The position numbers and the translations under genes were made by a program. The notes beneath the pieces were generated by a model. That model saw only the letters and a list, made by a program, of their open reading frames with translations. It searched no databases and was not told the DNA's origin. From the NCBI GenBank assembly GCA_964036195.1, contig OZ038460.1:10233504-10297503 (forward strand): 64,000 nt of DNA, written 5' to 3'. The DNA comes from Sphaerolaimus hirsutus. Taxonomy: Eukaryota > Nematoda > Chromadorea > Monhysterida > Sphaerolaimidae. Below, piece after piece: positions 31,501 to 40,136 of the stretch; the stretch's first letter is position 1; every line of letters begins with the position of its first letter.

Positions 31501-34500
31501 ACCACCCCCATGCCCGAGCATCGGGGTTTCAAACATCTGCTAGTCATCGTCGATTATCTTACGAAACCCCCCTACGAAACTTGACAGGGAAACATATGGC
31601 AGAAACAGTAGAAAAGAGGCTAATTTTGACATTCAGGCCACCAGCAGAGTTAGTGTCAGACAATGGCCCAGAATTCGCAAATAAAGACATGCGTCAGCTG
31701 GCGGCAAAGTGGGTTTTTTCCATGCGATACACAACGCCCTACCATTCAAGGGCAAATGGACTAGCGGAAAGGGCTATCAGGAGCATAGAACAGCTGACAC
31801 GACAATGGTCGATTTCCAATGCAGGGTCGCGAGACTGGCCAAGGGCCCTCCCAGAGCTTTGGCTACGCGCAAACACGGCATATAACCAAGATGTGGCGCA
31901 TGCGCCTTTTGAACTACTTTTCGGTTACACGCTGTCATTGCTGGGGGGGGGGGTGGGGCAGCTCGAGGAAAATAGAAAACCCGAATCACCATACAAAAAA
32001 GACCCCAACAGTGAGAGGCATGATTCGCCCAGTCAAAACACCCGGTCCAAAACAGTTCTGAAAAGCCTGGCAACTCAAATTCCACAATTGGCACAGCGCC
32101 AGGGAGAGATGGGGAAATTGTGGAAAAAAGCACAACAATGCCTAGACAATGCGCAGAAAAGATACAAAGCCCAATTTGACAAAAAAGCCAGATTTCAAAT
32201 AAGAATGGGGGACCAAGTTTTTATCAAACGAAAATGGGGTTTATCTGTGGAGAGAAAGCTGCAACCACTGTGCAGTGGCCCGTATGAAGTGGTAGGGGTA
32301 GATAGATCAGTCGCCATGATCGATATCGATGGCGAAATCCAGTGGGTCCCGATGGACACACTCGTTCCGGGAACGAGAGAAAAAGAAAGAACAACGGGTG
32401 CCGTCGTTTTATTGGCATGCTGCCAGAAAGTGTCTGAAAGAATGGATAAGAAGTCTACCCGGCACCGCAGCCGCAGCACGAGCGGGCGGCACTGGAATTT
32501 GGGCGGGGGGCACACTAGACGGCCAAGCGCCCAGACATCCGCGGTAAGAAATCTGGGAAATAGCCAACTTTTCTCACCGGCCGATCAAGTTCATCTTGAG
32601 AATGTCGAGTTCCTCTCCCCACCGCAGCAGAAAGCAGAAGACATTCGCATTTGGTTGGCGGCGGCCCATCGCGTGCGGCAGCGCGGTTTTGCTTCAGAGC
32701 AAGAGAAGGTCGACAATGAGCGATTGATCATGCAGATCGCTAAAGAGGCCGCGCTTTACAGCGGCAGTGACTCGAAGGTCACCACAGTGGAGGTAGATGG
32801 AGACAGGTCATCAGTTTACGTGACGACAGTGCGCCGGGGGTCCGGGCAGCGCAAGGTTTTTGTGCCGCCCCCGCAGAACAGAGACTCCACGCCAAATGCC
32901 GACCGCATGGCTGCGGCCGAGGATGTCGATGAAAAACCAGGTGAGGGGAAAAGGGGTCCTGGGATAGTAAAAGAGAGAGTGGGGGCCCTGGCGAGGGGCC
33001 GCCGAGCCACAGATTCGTGTTTTCCGGGTGGCCCGAGTGTACTCGATGCTCGAGTGCATTTTTTCGCGACGGAGTTACCAAAATACATCTATCTATTTCG
33101 CGACCGGTTCGACGCCACGTTCGGCGCCATGTTTGGCACCCTGCCCGGTTTCGGCGCCATGCTCGGCGCCATGAACGGCGGCGCCGTCATTCAACGTTTG
33201 CCCAAAGCGCCTCGCAATTATGTCAACTGTGCGGCCGCAGATTTGTCAGACCCATGGACGCCGGCGCCCACCACGTTGGACGACTACATGGGCACGGCCG
33301 ACGACTTCAAAACAATGGCGCACGCACGCTATCACATACGCCAGCTTGAAGAGCGGAATTTTTCGCTCAATAGGGCATGGGAACGCCTGCGGGTGCGCCC
33401 CAAGGAGGCAAAACCGCTGCTGCGTGTGTGCTTGAATGATGAGGCGGACCTGCGTAAAGAGTTTGAAGACCTTAGGGCCCGCTCGCACGCTCAAGAGGCT
33501 GAGCTGCGAACCGAAAATTTCCGATTGCAGACAGAGATTGATTTAGAGCGAGCGCAGGTAGCGCGGTCCGCGGACCGGCTCGCGGCGCTCGCCGACGCGA
33601 ACGAGGCCCTGTCCGCCCAACTGCTTGACTTTAGGGGTCTGGCAAAAAGCATGTTAAGCAAGTGGCACGACAGTCAGTGCCGGTTGGCGGCCGCCATGGG
33701 CGGGAGCCCCCCGCCGCTCACCGCCGTGGCCCATTGCATTAGCATGCGCCAGTCCGTGCAGCATGTGTCCGGGTTGGCGGCGGGCGGGTCCGACCCCACC
33801 GCGGGGTTGGACTTGTCACTGCTGGCGTCGCCTGTGATGCCCAAAGTCGCGCAGGTGGATGCACGTCGCCTGCCTTGGTCGCGCCAGTTTTGCTTGACGC
33901 AGTCGACGGGTTGTGTCCCGTTTTTTCCATTTACTACCGTGCCGCCCATGCTGTCCCCGTTGAAACCCCACCGCGCTCACTTCGGCACCGACCCCCCCGA
34001 GGTCCTTTCGCCGGTGCGTGAGCCCAGCCGGGGTCATGACCACACAATTTCCGAAACGCCGCCGCCGCTTGTCACATAAGCGTCGCTGATTTGTCTATGT
34101 TTTTTAGGTTTGCGTTTTACCCGGAGATGGAGTTTTATGCATTTGTTTGGTATTTATTTTATCCTATTTGTATTTATATTTTGACTGTTTACGGGTTATT
34201 TTTCCTGATACGGGTATTTTTCATCAAAGCGGGTTTTTTTTCATTTTTGCAAATTCTCACTGACCCTACTCATGATTGTGTGGTTTTCCGTTGGCCCCGT
34301 ACCGTTGTCAAGGGGGGGGATGTTGGCGTCGCGCCATGATTTTATTTCGCATGTGATCAATATCGATTTAGGCATGTGCACGTTTTAGGATTTGTATTTT
34401 TCATGCGTCTCGTCGTTGCCGCCACGCGTAGAGTTACGGGTATTTAAGGAAATGTCATGGTGTTTCTGGGCAGTTCAGTCTGATTTCGGTGGAGGGATTT

Positions 34501-35685
34501 TTCACGCAGTCAAAATGAAGTTTTATCACATTTGACTCTTTGGACTCGTGAACTCAGAAGGAATTGACTATCAGTTTCCTCCGCCGATCAAGTCCTCTCG
34601 CTGCTTGACCGTCAGGGCGCTCATTCTCCACTTGCTCGGAGCTGAGCGGCTTGAATCCGTGTGCTCGCCATATCAGATCATTGAGCGGCAAGCCACGGAG
34701 CTCAGTAGCGGGGCCACCTCACACTTGACAGTGAGACGCCCCGTGAGCGCACCTGAGCGGTGAGCGGCAGGAGGGATTGAGCGGCCATTGAGCGGCAGCG
34801 ATTCGAGTGGCAAGTGAGCGCCACTTTTCATCGGTTGTCGAGTCGCGCTGCGCGCTCATCTCGAGCGACTCAACTGAGCGAGTCGCACAGAAGTTGAGAT
34901 GGGTAGGAAACGCGATGACCCTTGCGTTTACCTACTTTCACTCACTTCTAGGTTTTCTTAGGTACAAAATCGAAGAAAAAGTACCTGCTTTTATTTACCC
35001 TTTCCTTGAGTAAAAATACTGGTATTTACGAATACTCACCTGATACGCAGTATAAAAAATATACTTAACGTGTTCTGTACTCAGGGGTGAGTAAAAATAA
35101 AGTACTTTACGATTACGTTTACTTTGAAAAGGTTCAATACTCTTGGCAAGGCTCAGTCTCAGTACCTACGTGCTTGACTGAAAACGTCTTTACTGAAATC
35201 GTGCTTTACGTCTACAAAACGCAACCGTGCGACGTGCGCACCTGCCACGTCGCCAAAAGACACAGCTGACTAACTTCAAGTTTGATGTTGTTCTGGAAAA
35301 TCGTCTGCGACTTATGCACCAGTTGCGCGAAAGCAGCGCTGAGACCGGTCATTTTCTGTCGGCCATCGAATGTCAAATCGGCCTGGTCCGCGTCCACCTG
35401 CAAAAACGCAGCGAGGACCGTAATTTTTTTTGGATCAAATGTTCGATTTCTTCGCTCTCAAACCTCGCCCAGCAATAAATCCAAGTCCACGAAAGCTCTG
35501 TCGAACTCCTTCTCCAGCGTGTCGAGCCAGGCGAACACCGGCGACGAAGTATAAGCGACCGGCTTTTGGCAGTTCCGGCCCGCAGTGGCCGCCGCCGCGG
35601 CGCTGCTATTGCTGCCGCTCGGACCCGCCGCAGACGCTGATTTTGACATGTCGCTGGCCGCTGCGGGGTTATTTTGTGACGACAT
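16537..35685 (-). CDS. GOPC: Golgi-associated PDZ and coiled-coil protein (GOPC/PIST/CAL)
   Basis: Exons: 35464-35685 (ATG at 35683-35685), 35275-35397, 23815-23979, 23056-23192, 22653-22863, 21749-21838, 19136-19300, 17770-17864, 17123-17304, and a weak terminal candidate 16537-16556 (TGA). Phases agree throughout; about 469 residues against 462 in human. Seen: [18 protein letters not shown], the coiled coil of exons 2-5 with [18 protein letters not shown] and QLLGRDM, then one PDZ domain (GLGISIT ligand loop, [38 protein letters not shown]). Known role: a Golgi scaffold binding C-terminal PDZ motifs, syntaxin-6 and Rho/Rab GTPases, and steering membrane cargo such as CFTR. Exon 5 could also end at GTGAGT (22649), but phase and a conserved spacing of 22 residues favour 22653. 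Intron 4 is a transposon; intron 2 holds an LTR element. Confidence 0.94.
16841..16930. mobile_element. Miniature hAT-type MITE, TAGTGATGGAAAAGCGCC family
   Basis: A 90-bp palindrome with ends TAGTGATGGAAAAGCGCC and CCATCACTA. Flanks share TTTGA only, so the duplication is not clean. Minimal form of 40137-40999. Confidence 0.7.
17352..17468. mobile_element. TA-flanked MITE, CCGTATTTCTTCTAATAGA subfamily, in GOPC intron 8
   Basis: 117-bp palindrome, CCGTATTTCTTCTAATAGAA to its inverse, flanked by TA at 17350-17351 and 17469-17470. It directly abuts the next element. Confidence 0.85.
17473..17741. mobile_element. TA-flanked MITE, CCGTATTTCCTCGAA subfamily, in GOPC intron 8
   Basis: Starts CCGTATTTCCTCGAAATACC, ends GGTATTTCGAGGAAATACGG, TA on both sides (17471-17472, 17742-17743). 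With the preceding unit it makes up about 85% of the 465-bp intron. Confidence 0.85.
17989..18905. mobile_element. DNA transposon relic with long (about 260 bp) inverted ends, TA duplication
   Basis: Left arm from 17989 (CATGGTCGGGCTGAAAAGTC) and right arm to 18905 are about 95% identical inverted copies; shared blocks include AGTCCCCGGGCAGTGCTCGC and AACACGTTAATATATCAGGT. Flanked by TA (17987-17988, 18906-18907), which fits the Tc1/mariner group. The 350-bp middle codes for nothing recognisable. In GOPC intron 7. Confidence 0.85.
18923..19067. mobile_element. Harbinger-like palindromic MITE (CWG family) in GOPC intron 7
   Basis: Starts GTGCCAGTCTAGACCCTG after CAG (18920-18922); the right side ends CAGGGTCTGCGACTGCCCC before CTG (19068-19070). 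The interior repeats GCCCTGTAAAATG in both orientations. It begins about 68 bp from exon 7. Confidence 0.7.
19327..19508. mobile_element. Harbinger-like palindromic MITE (CWG family) in GOPC intron 6
   Basis: Starts GTGCCATTACCAGACCCTG after CAG (19324-19326) and ends CAGGGTCTGGGAGTGCGCC before CAG (19509-19511). Arms share GGCATTTTACAGGG-type blocks around a centre near 19420. It begins 26 bp from exon 7, on the acceptor side. Confidence 0.8.
19583..19986. repeat. 400-bp foldback element, TTAA-flanked type
   Basis: Palindrome with arms starting GCGTCGTTTACAC and sharing TTTGTGCCGACAAAAAAA, AGTATACTCACTAGTTGA and CCAATTTGCAGATAATT. The right end meets TTAA, the left end TAAA. A partial outer copy of the same end is at 19528-19575 and 20545-20561. 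A second copy is at 52013-52409. Confidence 0.75.
20070..20504. mobile_element. TA-flanked MITE, CCGTATTTCCTCGAA family, in GOPC intron 6
   Basis: CCGTATTTCCTCGAAATACC to its inverse, TA at 20068-20069 and 20505-20506. Longest copy here, with repeated CTCGAAATACCCCC units near both ends. Confidence 0.8.
20578..21734. mobile_element. hAT-type MITE (CAACGATGG family) beside GOPC exon 6
   Basis: Ends CAACGATGG and CCATCGTTG, perfect 8-bp duplication GATGCGAC at 20570-20577 and 21735-21742. End-proximal arrays of CTCAAAAACACAGAAA-like repeats; the middle holds remains of a TA-flanked element (about 21040-21378). The right duplication ends four bases from the GT of the exon 6 donor. Confidence 0.9.
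22867..23055 (-). mobile_element. Harbinger-like MITE that constitutes GOPC intron 4 (introner candidate)
   Basis: On the coding strand exon 4 ends GGCGCCAG and is followed at once by the element end GTGCCAGTCCCGGACCCTG; the other end, CAGGGTTCAGGATTGCCTC, is followed by CAG and then exon 5. The arms are inverted copies around an axis near 22965. CAG occurs on both sides, as a 3-bp target duplication: the first copy is exon sequence, the second supplies the acceptor AG, and the element supplies the donor GT. Removing 22864-23055 restores VYGARLAAKY exactly. Harbinger elements with CWG duplications are known; assignment here is by ends and duplication only. Confidence 0.85.
24541..24731. mobile_element. 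Harbinger-like MITE (CWG family, TTCCGCAA subfamily) in GOPC intron 2
   Basis: Starts GGGGCCAGTTCCGCAAAATG and ends GCGGAACTGGCCC, flanked by CTG at 24538-24540 and 24732-24734. Arms carry GAAGTGAAATGGC motifs. One extra G at the left end leaves the exact edge uncertain. Confidence 0.75.
24735..25909. other. GOPC intron 2, left of the LTR element: no gene seen
   Basis: 24860-25560 is moderately GC-rich with short frames on both strands and no recognised similarity. 25683-25810 is a relic of the GTTGTTAAAA hAT-type family. Nothing else was recognised. Confidence 0.4.
25914..26505 (+). repeat. 5' LTR of the gypsy element
   Basis: 592 bp. Compared with the 3' LTR it has three substitutions and 23 additional bases near its 3' end. 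The extra segment contains TGGTGATC, the same eight bases that start the primer site, suggesting slippage during reverse transcription. Promoter elements are listed separately. Confidence 0.93.
26034..26074 (+). promoter_or_regulatory. Putative LTR promoter (TATA-like box and initiator)
   Basis: TATTTAA at 26034-26040 is followed about 30 bases later by TTCAGTCT (26067-26074), matching a TCAGT initiator. The Gag-only element has an equivalent pair at 48786-48817. Inferred from spacing and consensus only. Confidence 0.5.
26506..26523 (+). other. Primer binding site of the gypsy element
   Basis: TGGTGATCGTACCGCGCT directly follows the 5' LTR. The first bases TGG pair with a tRNA CCA end. The tRNA is not identified; the Gag-only element starts its site with the same TGGTGA. 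Confidence 0.6.
26816..28528 (+). CDS. gag: Gag protein of the gypsy element
   Basis: 570 residues from ATG 26816 (context AAAATGCC); the frame is open 14 codons further up to 26774. The middle third carries the capsid-like core ([57 protein letters not shown]), which is shared with the Gag-only element. Near the end a knuckle-like [18 protein letters not shown] has Cys-x2-His and His-x4-Cys spacing instead of the usual CCHC. Gag forms the particle and packages RNA in the cytoplasm. The downstream pol frame is +1 relative to gag and overlaps its last 20 bases. Confidence 0.9.
   Translation: MPQAKQTTQEELKLRVAQWTRDHNRVALVGVFNQLSAYRKDDWPVCSNPAQASYSALGKKLLIMVDNYFREQQASYFPFKNPEVADSDDSEGGAEDDLQTPPPGPASGPSFDELLQRLELKMEQRMELNLCQQRTDMQQEIRKLAEQLSVQQNSGSPSVMLDAIRNVKRSQSPIIQPNSRIGGAQSSSSCGRRSATDERVATLRRGSLIEHIAEYVETITLSPLDNLQPLQDALQQIGSKDRMGAGQVANAAGKQSKFDGDPTGSAGPFKYWIHVVALQALAVPESHQQLFWTNVFSQCLVGEAQQRYKTIRVDRRHDILYVLDKLTHMYKDDRRLYCVADWYNITAKADESVADVHACLCTNFHHVSETMEDDERERMIGDKLFTEAPKIVPITSLYVWRERWQEHRCSLDMAVAKMDSARTELQQAQDSRREEQRKKQANERPAAWQTDGRPGSTEAEQSKTEPGVNATFNPETHTGPWCTHHLHQRPMPHARGQCFMDSNSSVFQRDRAQNIKQNLARQSKSEEDAKKHMSQKCKEMGIELNKEDLPSSRATQNAAENSHLKTAAAQ
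28509..34079 (+). pseudogene. pol: Pol (PR-RT-RNase H-integrase) with C-terminal extension, disrupted
   Basis: Coding shifts between frames: protease and linker 28509-29938, RT from about 29743, RNase H and integrase to about 31565, and the rest to 34079. Breaks: a frame change near 29743, an in-frame TAG at 30262-30264 right after the RT palm, and a frame change near the C run at 31565-31570. Seen: protease-like [12 protein letters not shown] with Arg where Thr/Ser is usual; RT YIDDVL and LDFRKLN; RNase [14 protein letters not shown] and TDHKAL; integrase His-His-Cys-Cys zinc finger (31285-31420), VSDNGPEF and a downstream Glu of the DDE triad, and a GPY-type end. Sequencing errors cannot be excluded as the cause of the breaks. 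Confidence 0.88.
32395..34079 (+). other. Unrecognised 560-residue extension fused to integrase
   Basis: The integrase frame stays open for about 1.68 kb past the GPY-like end. The first part is basic and low-complexity. Then come a short segment ([18 protein letters not shown]), a Met/Gly/Ala-rich repeat ([18 protein letters not shown]), a coiled-coil-like stretch around 33320-33650 ([15 protein letters not shown] onward), and a Pro-rich tail. No envelope features, membrane segment or chromodomain was seen. A frame this long without a stop suggests selection. Function unknown. Confidence 0.7.
34311..34320 (+). other. Polypurine tract of the gypsy element
   Basis: AGGGGGGGGA lies immediately before the 3' LTR, the expected primer for plus-strand DNA synthesis. 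Confidence 0.8.
34321..34889 (+). repeat. 3' LTR of the gypsy element
   Basis: 569 bp, TGTTGG to CGCACA, followed by the target duplication GAAG. Lacks the 23-base segment of the 5' LTR. Confidence 0.93.
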
Positions 35686-36837
35686 GATGAGAGTTTTTTT
35701 GAAGCAACTTCAAACTGCCAACTCCAGCCTCATAAAGGTAAAAATGGGCCGACTTATCGCACCGTGGAGATTGCACAAGCTGTGCACCATCAGCCAGACT
35801 CCGTTGGGCACGAGCACCGGTTCGGCGGCGCTGTGCAGCACGAGCAGCGGCGCCCCGCCGCCCGACTTGAACTTTGACGCGCGCACACCTCTGTTCAGTA
35901 TGCTAGCGATATTGGTTCTACATTTCGCGTGCGCCGTTTGTTTCAGAGCCATTGTTCCAGCAGCTCAAAAGTGTAAACACGAAATGGAGGACAGTGGCCG
36001 AGCCGCCGCGGCGGTGGGCAAAACCCATCGGGATATGCAAAAGCTCGGCCGGTTGAACACGAAATGCTCCATCACGGCGCCGCCGCCGTACGCTCGTCGT
36101 TCATGCGGCGGCGGCGCGGCGGCGCGACGGCCGCGCGACAATCTGATGCGGCCGCGACGGCGGCACGGATGGGCCGCCGGAAACAATTGTGGGCCGAGTG
36201 CGCGCTTTGCGCAAAGTTGCACGTTTTGTGCCGCGAGACCATCTTACGTGGACGTTAAAGCCACCCAGGCGTGGTCTAATGATGACCATAGGGGTTGGAC
36301 TTTAGGGTTACGCGGTGTCAAGAGCATGTTCAGAAGACATTAGTTACCTATTTGGTTTGTCGGTTACCGATTCACGAGGCACCGGGGACCGACGTACAAG
36401 GCTCGATACCGGAGTGGCATCATGCAACATTGCAACGACGCTGAAATTGCTATTCTGACTGCGCTTTTTCCCCAATGCTCATCTGTCATTGTTTGACAAA
36501 CTGAGTGGATTGCACAAAGATGAACAACGTGTTTTTTTTGGAAGAAATTATGTAGCAGAGTTGTTTGAAGTAAAAGTAGTAATGAAGACGCAAACAATTG
36601 GACTGATTACCGAAACACTGAAAACGTGAATTAAAAAATTAATACTCCGGAAAACAAAGAAACAAATGAAACTGGAAAATAGTTTTGGCTGTAGAACGTT
36701 ACTTAGGTAAAGTACTTTGGAAAACAAACGTAAAAGGAAACGCTTTCAAGACTTCTACTCAAGATATGGAGGACACGTAGGTAGGACATGTAAATGCAAC
36801 GCAGTATTTATACATATATTTACCTACTTTTCAAGTA

Positions 36838-37168
36838 CCGTATTTGCTTGAATAGTTCCCCCCTTAAATAATTCCCCCCTCGAATAATCCCCACCTGTAA
36901 GACGAGTGAGGAAATAATAATTCCCCCCCTCGAATAATCCCCCCCCTTTAAAGATTTGATTCATTTGTTCTACCTAGTTTTAACAAAAATGACACGTTAT
37001 TGTGTTTATAAGGTATGTTTCGAGAAATGAGTTGACGGAAACATGCTTAAAAATTTTGACGAAATAATAATTCCCCCCTTGAATAATTCCCCCTCCTCGA
37101 ATAGTTCCCCCCTCAAAAATGTCTGACGAAATAATAATCCCCCAGGGGGATTATTCAAGCAAATACGG
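36838..37168. mobile_element. TA-flanked MITE, CCGTATTTGCTTGAATA subfamily
   Basis: CCGTATTTGCTTGAATAGTT to its inverse, TA at 36836-36837 and 37169-37170. Arms contain repeated CGAATAATTCCCCCC units. Same subfamily as 61661-61916. Confidence 0.8.
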
Positions 37169-37439
37169 TATTTACCTAAAAAAGTTTGACCAACAAACTT
37201 GCGTTTAAATATGGGCATAACAGTGGTCAGGTATCAGCGTTCAAAAATATTAAAATTTAAACGCCTCGCGATTTGGTATAAGCCGCACCGTATGAGATTT
37301 CGTCATCTCTTAATCACCATCTGCCATGATTGAATTTATCAAGTCATGAACTTGAAAATGCGGTCACAGTTATGCAGACCGTCGCCTCCAAAAGATGCAA
37401 GCATTTTACCGAGTGAATGGAATTTAAAAGCACGGTTGT

Positions 37440-39230
37440 TTACTGTAGTACCGTGCGCAGCTCGAAATCCGGGTAAGGGCGGCGCGACGTCGCCGCGGAT
37501 AAGATATCACTATACAAGCGACGCGTCAAGAATGTGATTGCGAAGGCGATGTCTCATTGCACGCGGGGCGCCGCAGCGGATATCGGCCCAGCTAGGCCAC
37601 CATACGCGCGGCTGATAAGCGAGAGTGGCAGCGCGGCGTTCCAACGCCGTGGTAGTAGCGGCGGCCGGCAGCGACAGCGGCGGGCACCGGCCCGGCAGCA
37701 ACAGGCAGCGGGGTCGGCTGGCAGCCGTCGCGCCGCGCCGCGCATTTTCGGCTCTGTGTTTCCGGCGGCGGGCAGGCGCGGCGCTGGGCGACCGCGCAAC
37801 CGTGCACGGCTACAGGGACGCACATGAGTGCACCGCGCGCGTCGCCTGGTCCGTTTACTTTCTGCTCGGCGCGTCCCGAACCCCGAGCGCGCTCAGTGTC
37901 TCCGCCGGTCGGACGGGCGCATGGACACGCGCACTCGCGCCCGTGTTAGCTGCTCGAGCCCCGGGGGCGGGGCGGCGCGGCTGTGCGCTGCACTGCGGCT
38001 CAACCTCAAGACTCCGCCGCTACGGCCGCGCGGCACACTGGCCGCACCAAAATCGAAGAATGCTACCGCCGCCGCATTCTCCACTAGCTGACCAAGCTGC
38101 AGCTCTAAGTGGGAATACATTTGCGATGGGCGCGCACAGCCGAGGCGCGCCCGCCTGTGTCGCCGAATTTCGGCCCCGTTGGAATGCGGTGCACTGCAAA
38201 CGCATGCTCGTGGTGCCATTGTGCGGCGGGCGGTCGCGTCGCCGCGGACCCTCGACGGCGGCGCAGCGCTAACTGCGCCGTTCCACTTTGCATCTGCCGC
38301 CGCCGGACAGGGACTGATGGCTTTCTGACGAGCAAGAGTGTGTCGCCGCGCCGCCGGCTCCGTTTGGCCAAACGGGTCAGCCCCACTAGCTAAAAGGAAT
38401 AGTGTCGGCCGGTGCATGCGGGGCCGGGAGCAGCCGCGCAAAACGGCGCCGCGGCGTTGCGCGAGGCGTGTTGCGCCTGGCTGAGTCAATTTGTTCTGGC
38501 CGCCGCCGCGGCCACTAGTTGCGCATTCCGGCCGACCCACGCTTCGGGCCGGTCGGAAGACGCTACCACGCGCGCCGCCGCCGGGGCCATTTGCGATCGA
38601 ATTTTTATGCTCCGCTGCGCGAAAGGTTAGCAGCGCGCTTACCGAACCGGCTATAGTGCGGCAAATGGATGCCTCCGAACCGGTGGCGCAATGATCACGG
38701 GACCAATCAAATTGCATTACGGTAGTGGGGCGGAATCTTCTGGGCCAGCGTGCATATGTATGCAAACAAGGCAGGCGGGCAAGGTAACTGTCAATCAACA
38801 GAAAACATGGCCGGCTGAGGCGCTGCGGTCGCTTCCAGTAACTAGCCGCTTCCCAAGAGAAGCCCATGCATGGCGGGCATGAGCGTCTACGCACCGCAGC
38901 TGCGACGCCTTGGAGCCGCACCCCGAAACGATTGCGGCGGCGCGCGAGCAAATGCATCCGAGCCGCGTGTAACCAACGCGAGGCGGCTCGGCGGCGGCGA
39001 TCGAGCTAAACAAAATCACGCGGCGCGGCGGCGCGGCGGCAGGAGGCGGCCAGTGCGCGCGTCACACCGCCGCCGGCCGGCAGACCGGGAGCCGGTGGCT
39101 AACTCGATTTGCGCAAGCCGTTGGGGGTGTCGGCCGGCGGGACAATGCGCGCGGCGGCCGGCGGCGCGACGGCCATCAGCGCTCGCAGACCCGCCGCGAT
39201 GCATTCAATAGAGCCACGCCGCTGCCCGCT
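37440..39230. other. GC-rich island, 1.8 kb, non-coding as far as can be seen
   Basis: Composition is strikingly GC- and CpG-rich against AT-rich surroundings. Long frames occur in several overlapping frames on both strands (up to 354 codons), as expected from GC-rich sequence, and their translations are Arg/Ala/Pro-rich with no recognisable domain. It could be a promoter island, a GC-rich repeat, or foreign DNA. Confidence 0.5.
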
Positions 39231-39599
39231 CATGATTGCTCAATCCGCCAATTGTGCACCATGTGCCAGTTAGCGCATCCTCGCAGTGCACTGCAACATT
39301 TGGGTAGCGCGGCAAACAATGCACATGCGACCGGGGCAGACTTAAAAGCATGCGTATTGACGTATGGGAGGGCATATAGAAACATGTCTATTGACATAAA
39401 TACTACCACAACATAATCTGACCTATTAATGGTAGTTATTAGAACACGGTAACGAACGGCATTGCCGAAAAAATCGTGATGGAACCTAAATTCGCCCACC
39501 CAAAGGTTTATGTATTGATATTAATTGGTTACGTGTCAAACTTGTATTTGTGTAAATATTTACCAGAAGTGATACAAAAATTCAGGTGTCAGAAAATGG

Positions 39600-39851
39600 G
39601 AAACAGAAAGGTGACCATTGCCCAAAATGAAAAAATAGGTATAATCGAGAGAAAGCACCTACATGTATGTAGGTTTGCCAGTCTGGCTTCGATTGTTGTA
39701 GCTCTTCAATACGCTCTCCAGCTGTTACTTGTACTTCTGCACTCGCAATCAACCCATCTTTGCTTATGTTGAATTTCTGGATTTTTCCCAGTGTGTAGTA
39801 TGTACTTCTCAGTAAATTCTGTTCCTTAATTAGACAGCAAAAAGGTGTCAA
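39600..39851 (-). pseudogene. Possible retroelement integrase-tail relic
   Basis: A minus-strand frame contains RSTYYTLGKIQKFNISKDG followed by LIASAEVQV, which resembles the C-terminal domain after the integrase of BEL/Pao elements (R-x-WKLG then a DG-x-R/A-V pattern). No LTR or other domain lies nearby. The match is weak. Confidence 0.25.
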
Positions 39852-40136
39852 AGGTGATTTTAATATTTTTTTATATACTGTATTTACTCAAATAATACCC
39901 CCGGGAATAATTTTTTGTCAGGCTTTTTGAGGGGGAATTATTCAAGGGGGAATAATTTTTTCATCAAAATTTTTAAGCAAGTTTCTATGAAGTCATTCCA
40001 AAAAATACGCTTTATAAACACACTAAAACGCCATTATTATTCAAATTGGACATAATGAGGACACGAAAAAAATTCAAATCCCCATCGAAATACCCTTGTC
40101 TGCAATAAGGTACATCAAGTATGCAATGAACTTGAC

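Larger units (their letters stand above)
25914..34889 (+). mobile_element. Full-length Ty3/gypsy-like LTR retrotransposon in GOPC intron 2
   Basis: Two LTRs (25914-26505, 34321-34889) begin TGTTGG and end CGCACA, with the 4-bp duplication GAAG at 25910-25913 and 34890-34893. Order inside: primer site, gag, protease, reverse transcriptase, RNase H, integrase, a long extra coding stretch, polypurine tract. The RT-RNase H-integrase order and RT motif FAYIDDVLV place it in Ty3/gypsy (Metaviridae). It lies antisense to GOPC. Three LTR substitutions were seen by eye over about 569 aligned bases, so the insertion is recent, yet pol is broken. Confidence 0.95.

Noticed and set aside
37893-38957. A 354-codon minus-strand frame and many overlapping frames in the GC-rich island
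   Set aside because: Long frames occur in several frames on both strands at once, with Arg/Ala/Pro-rich translations and no domain; expected from high GC content.
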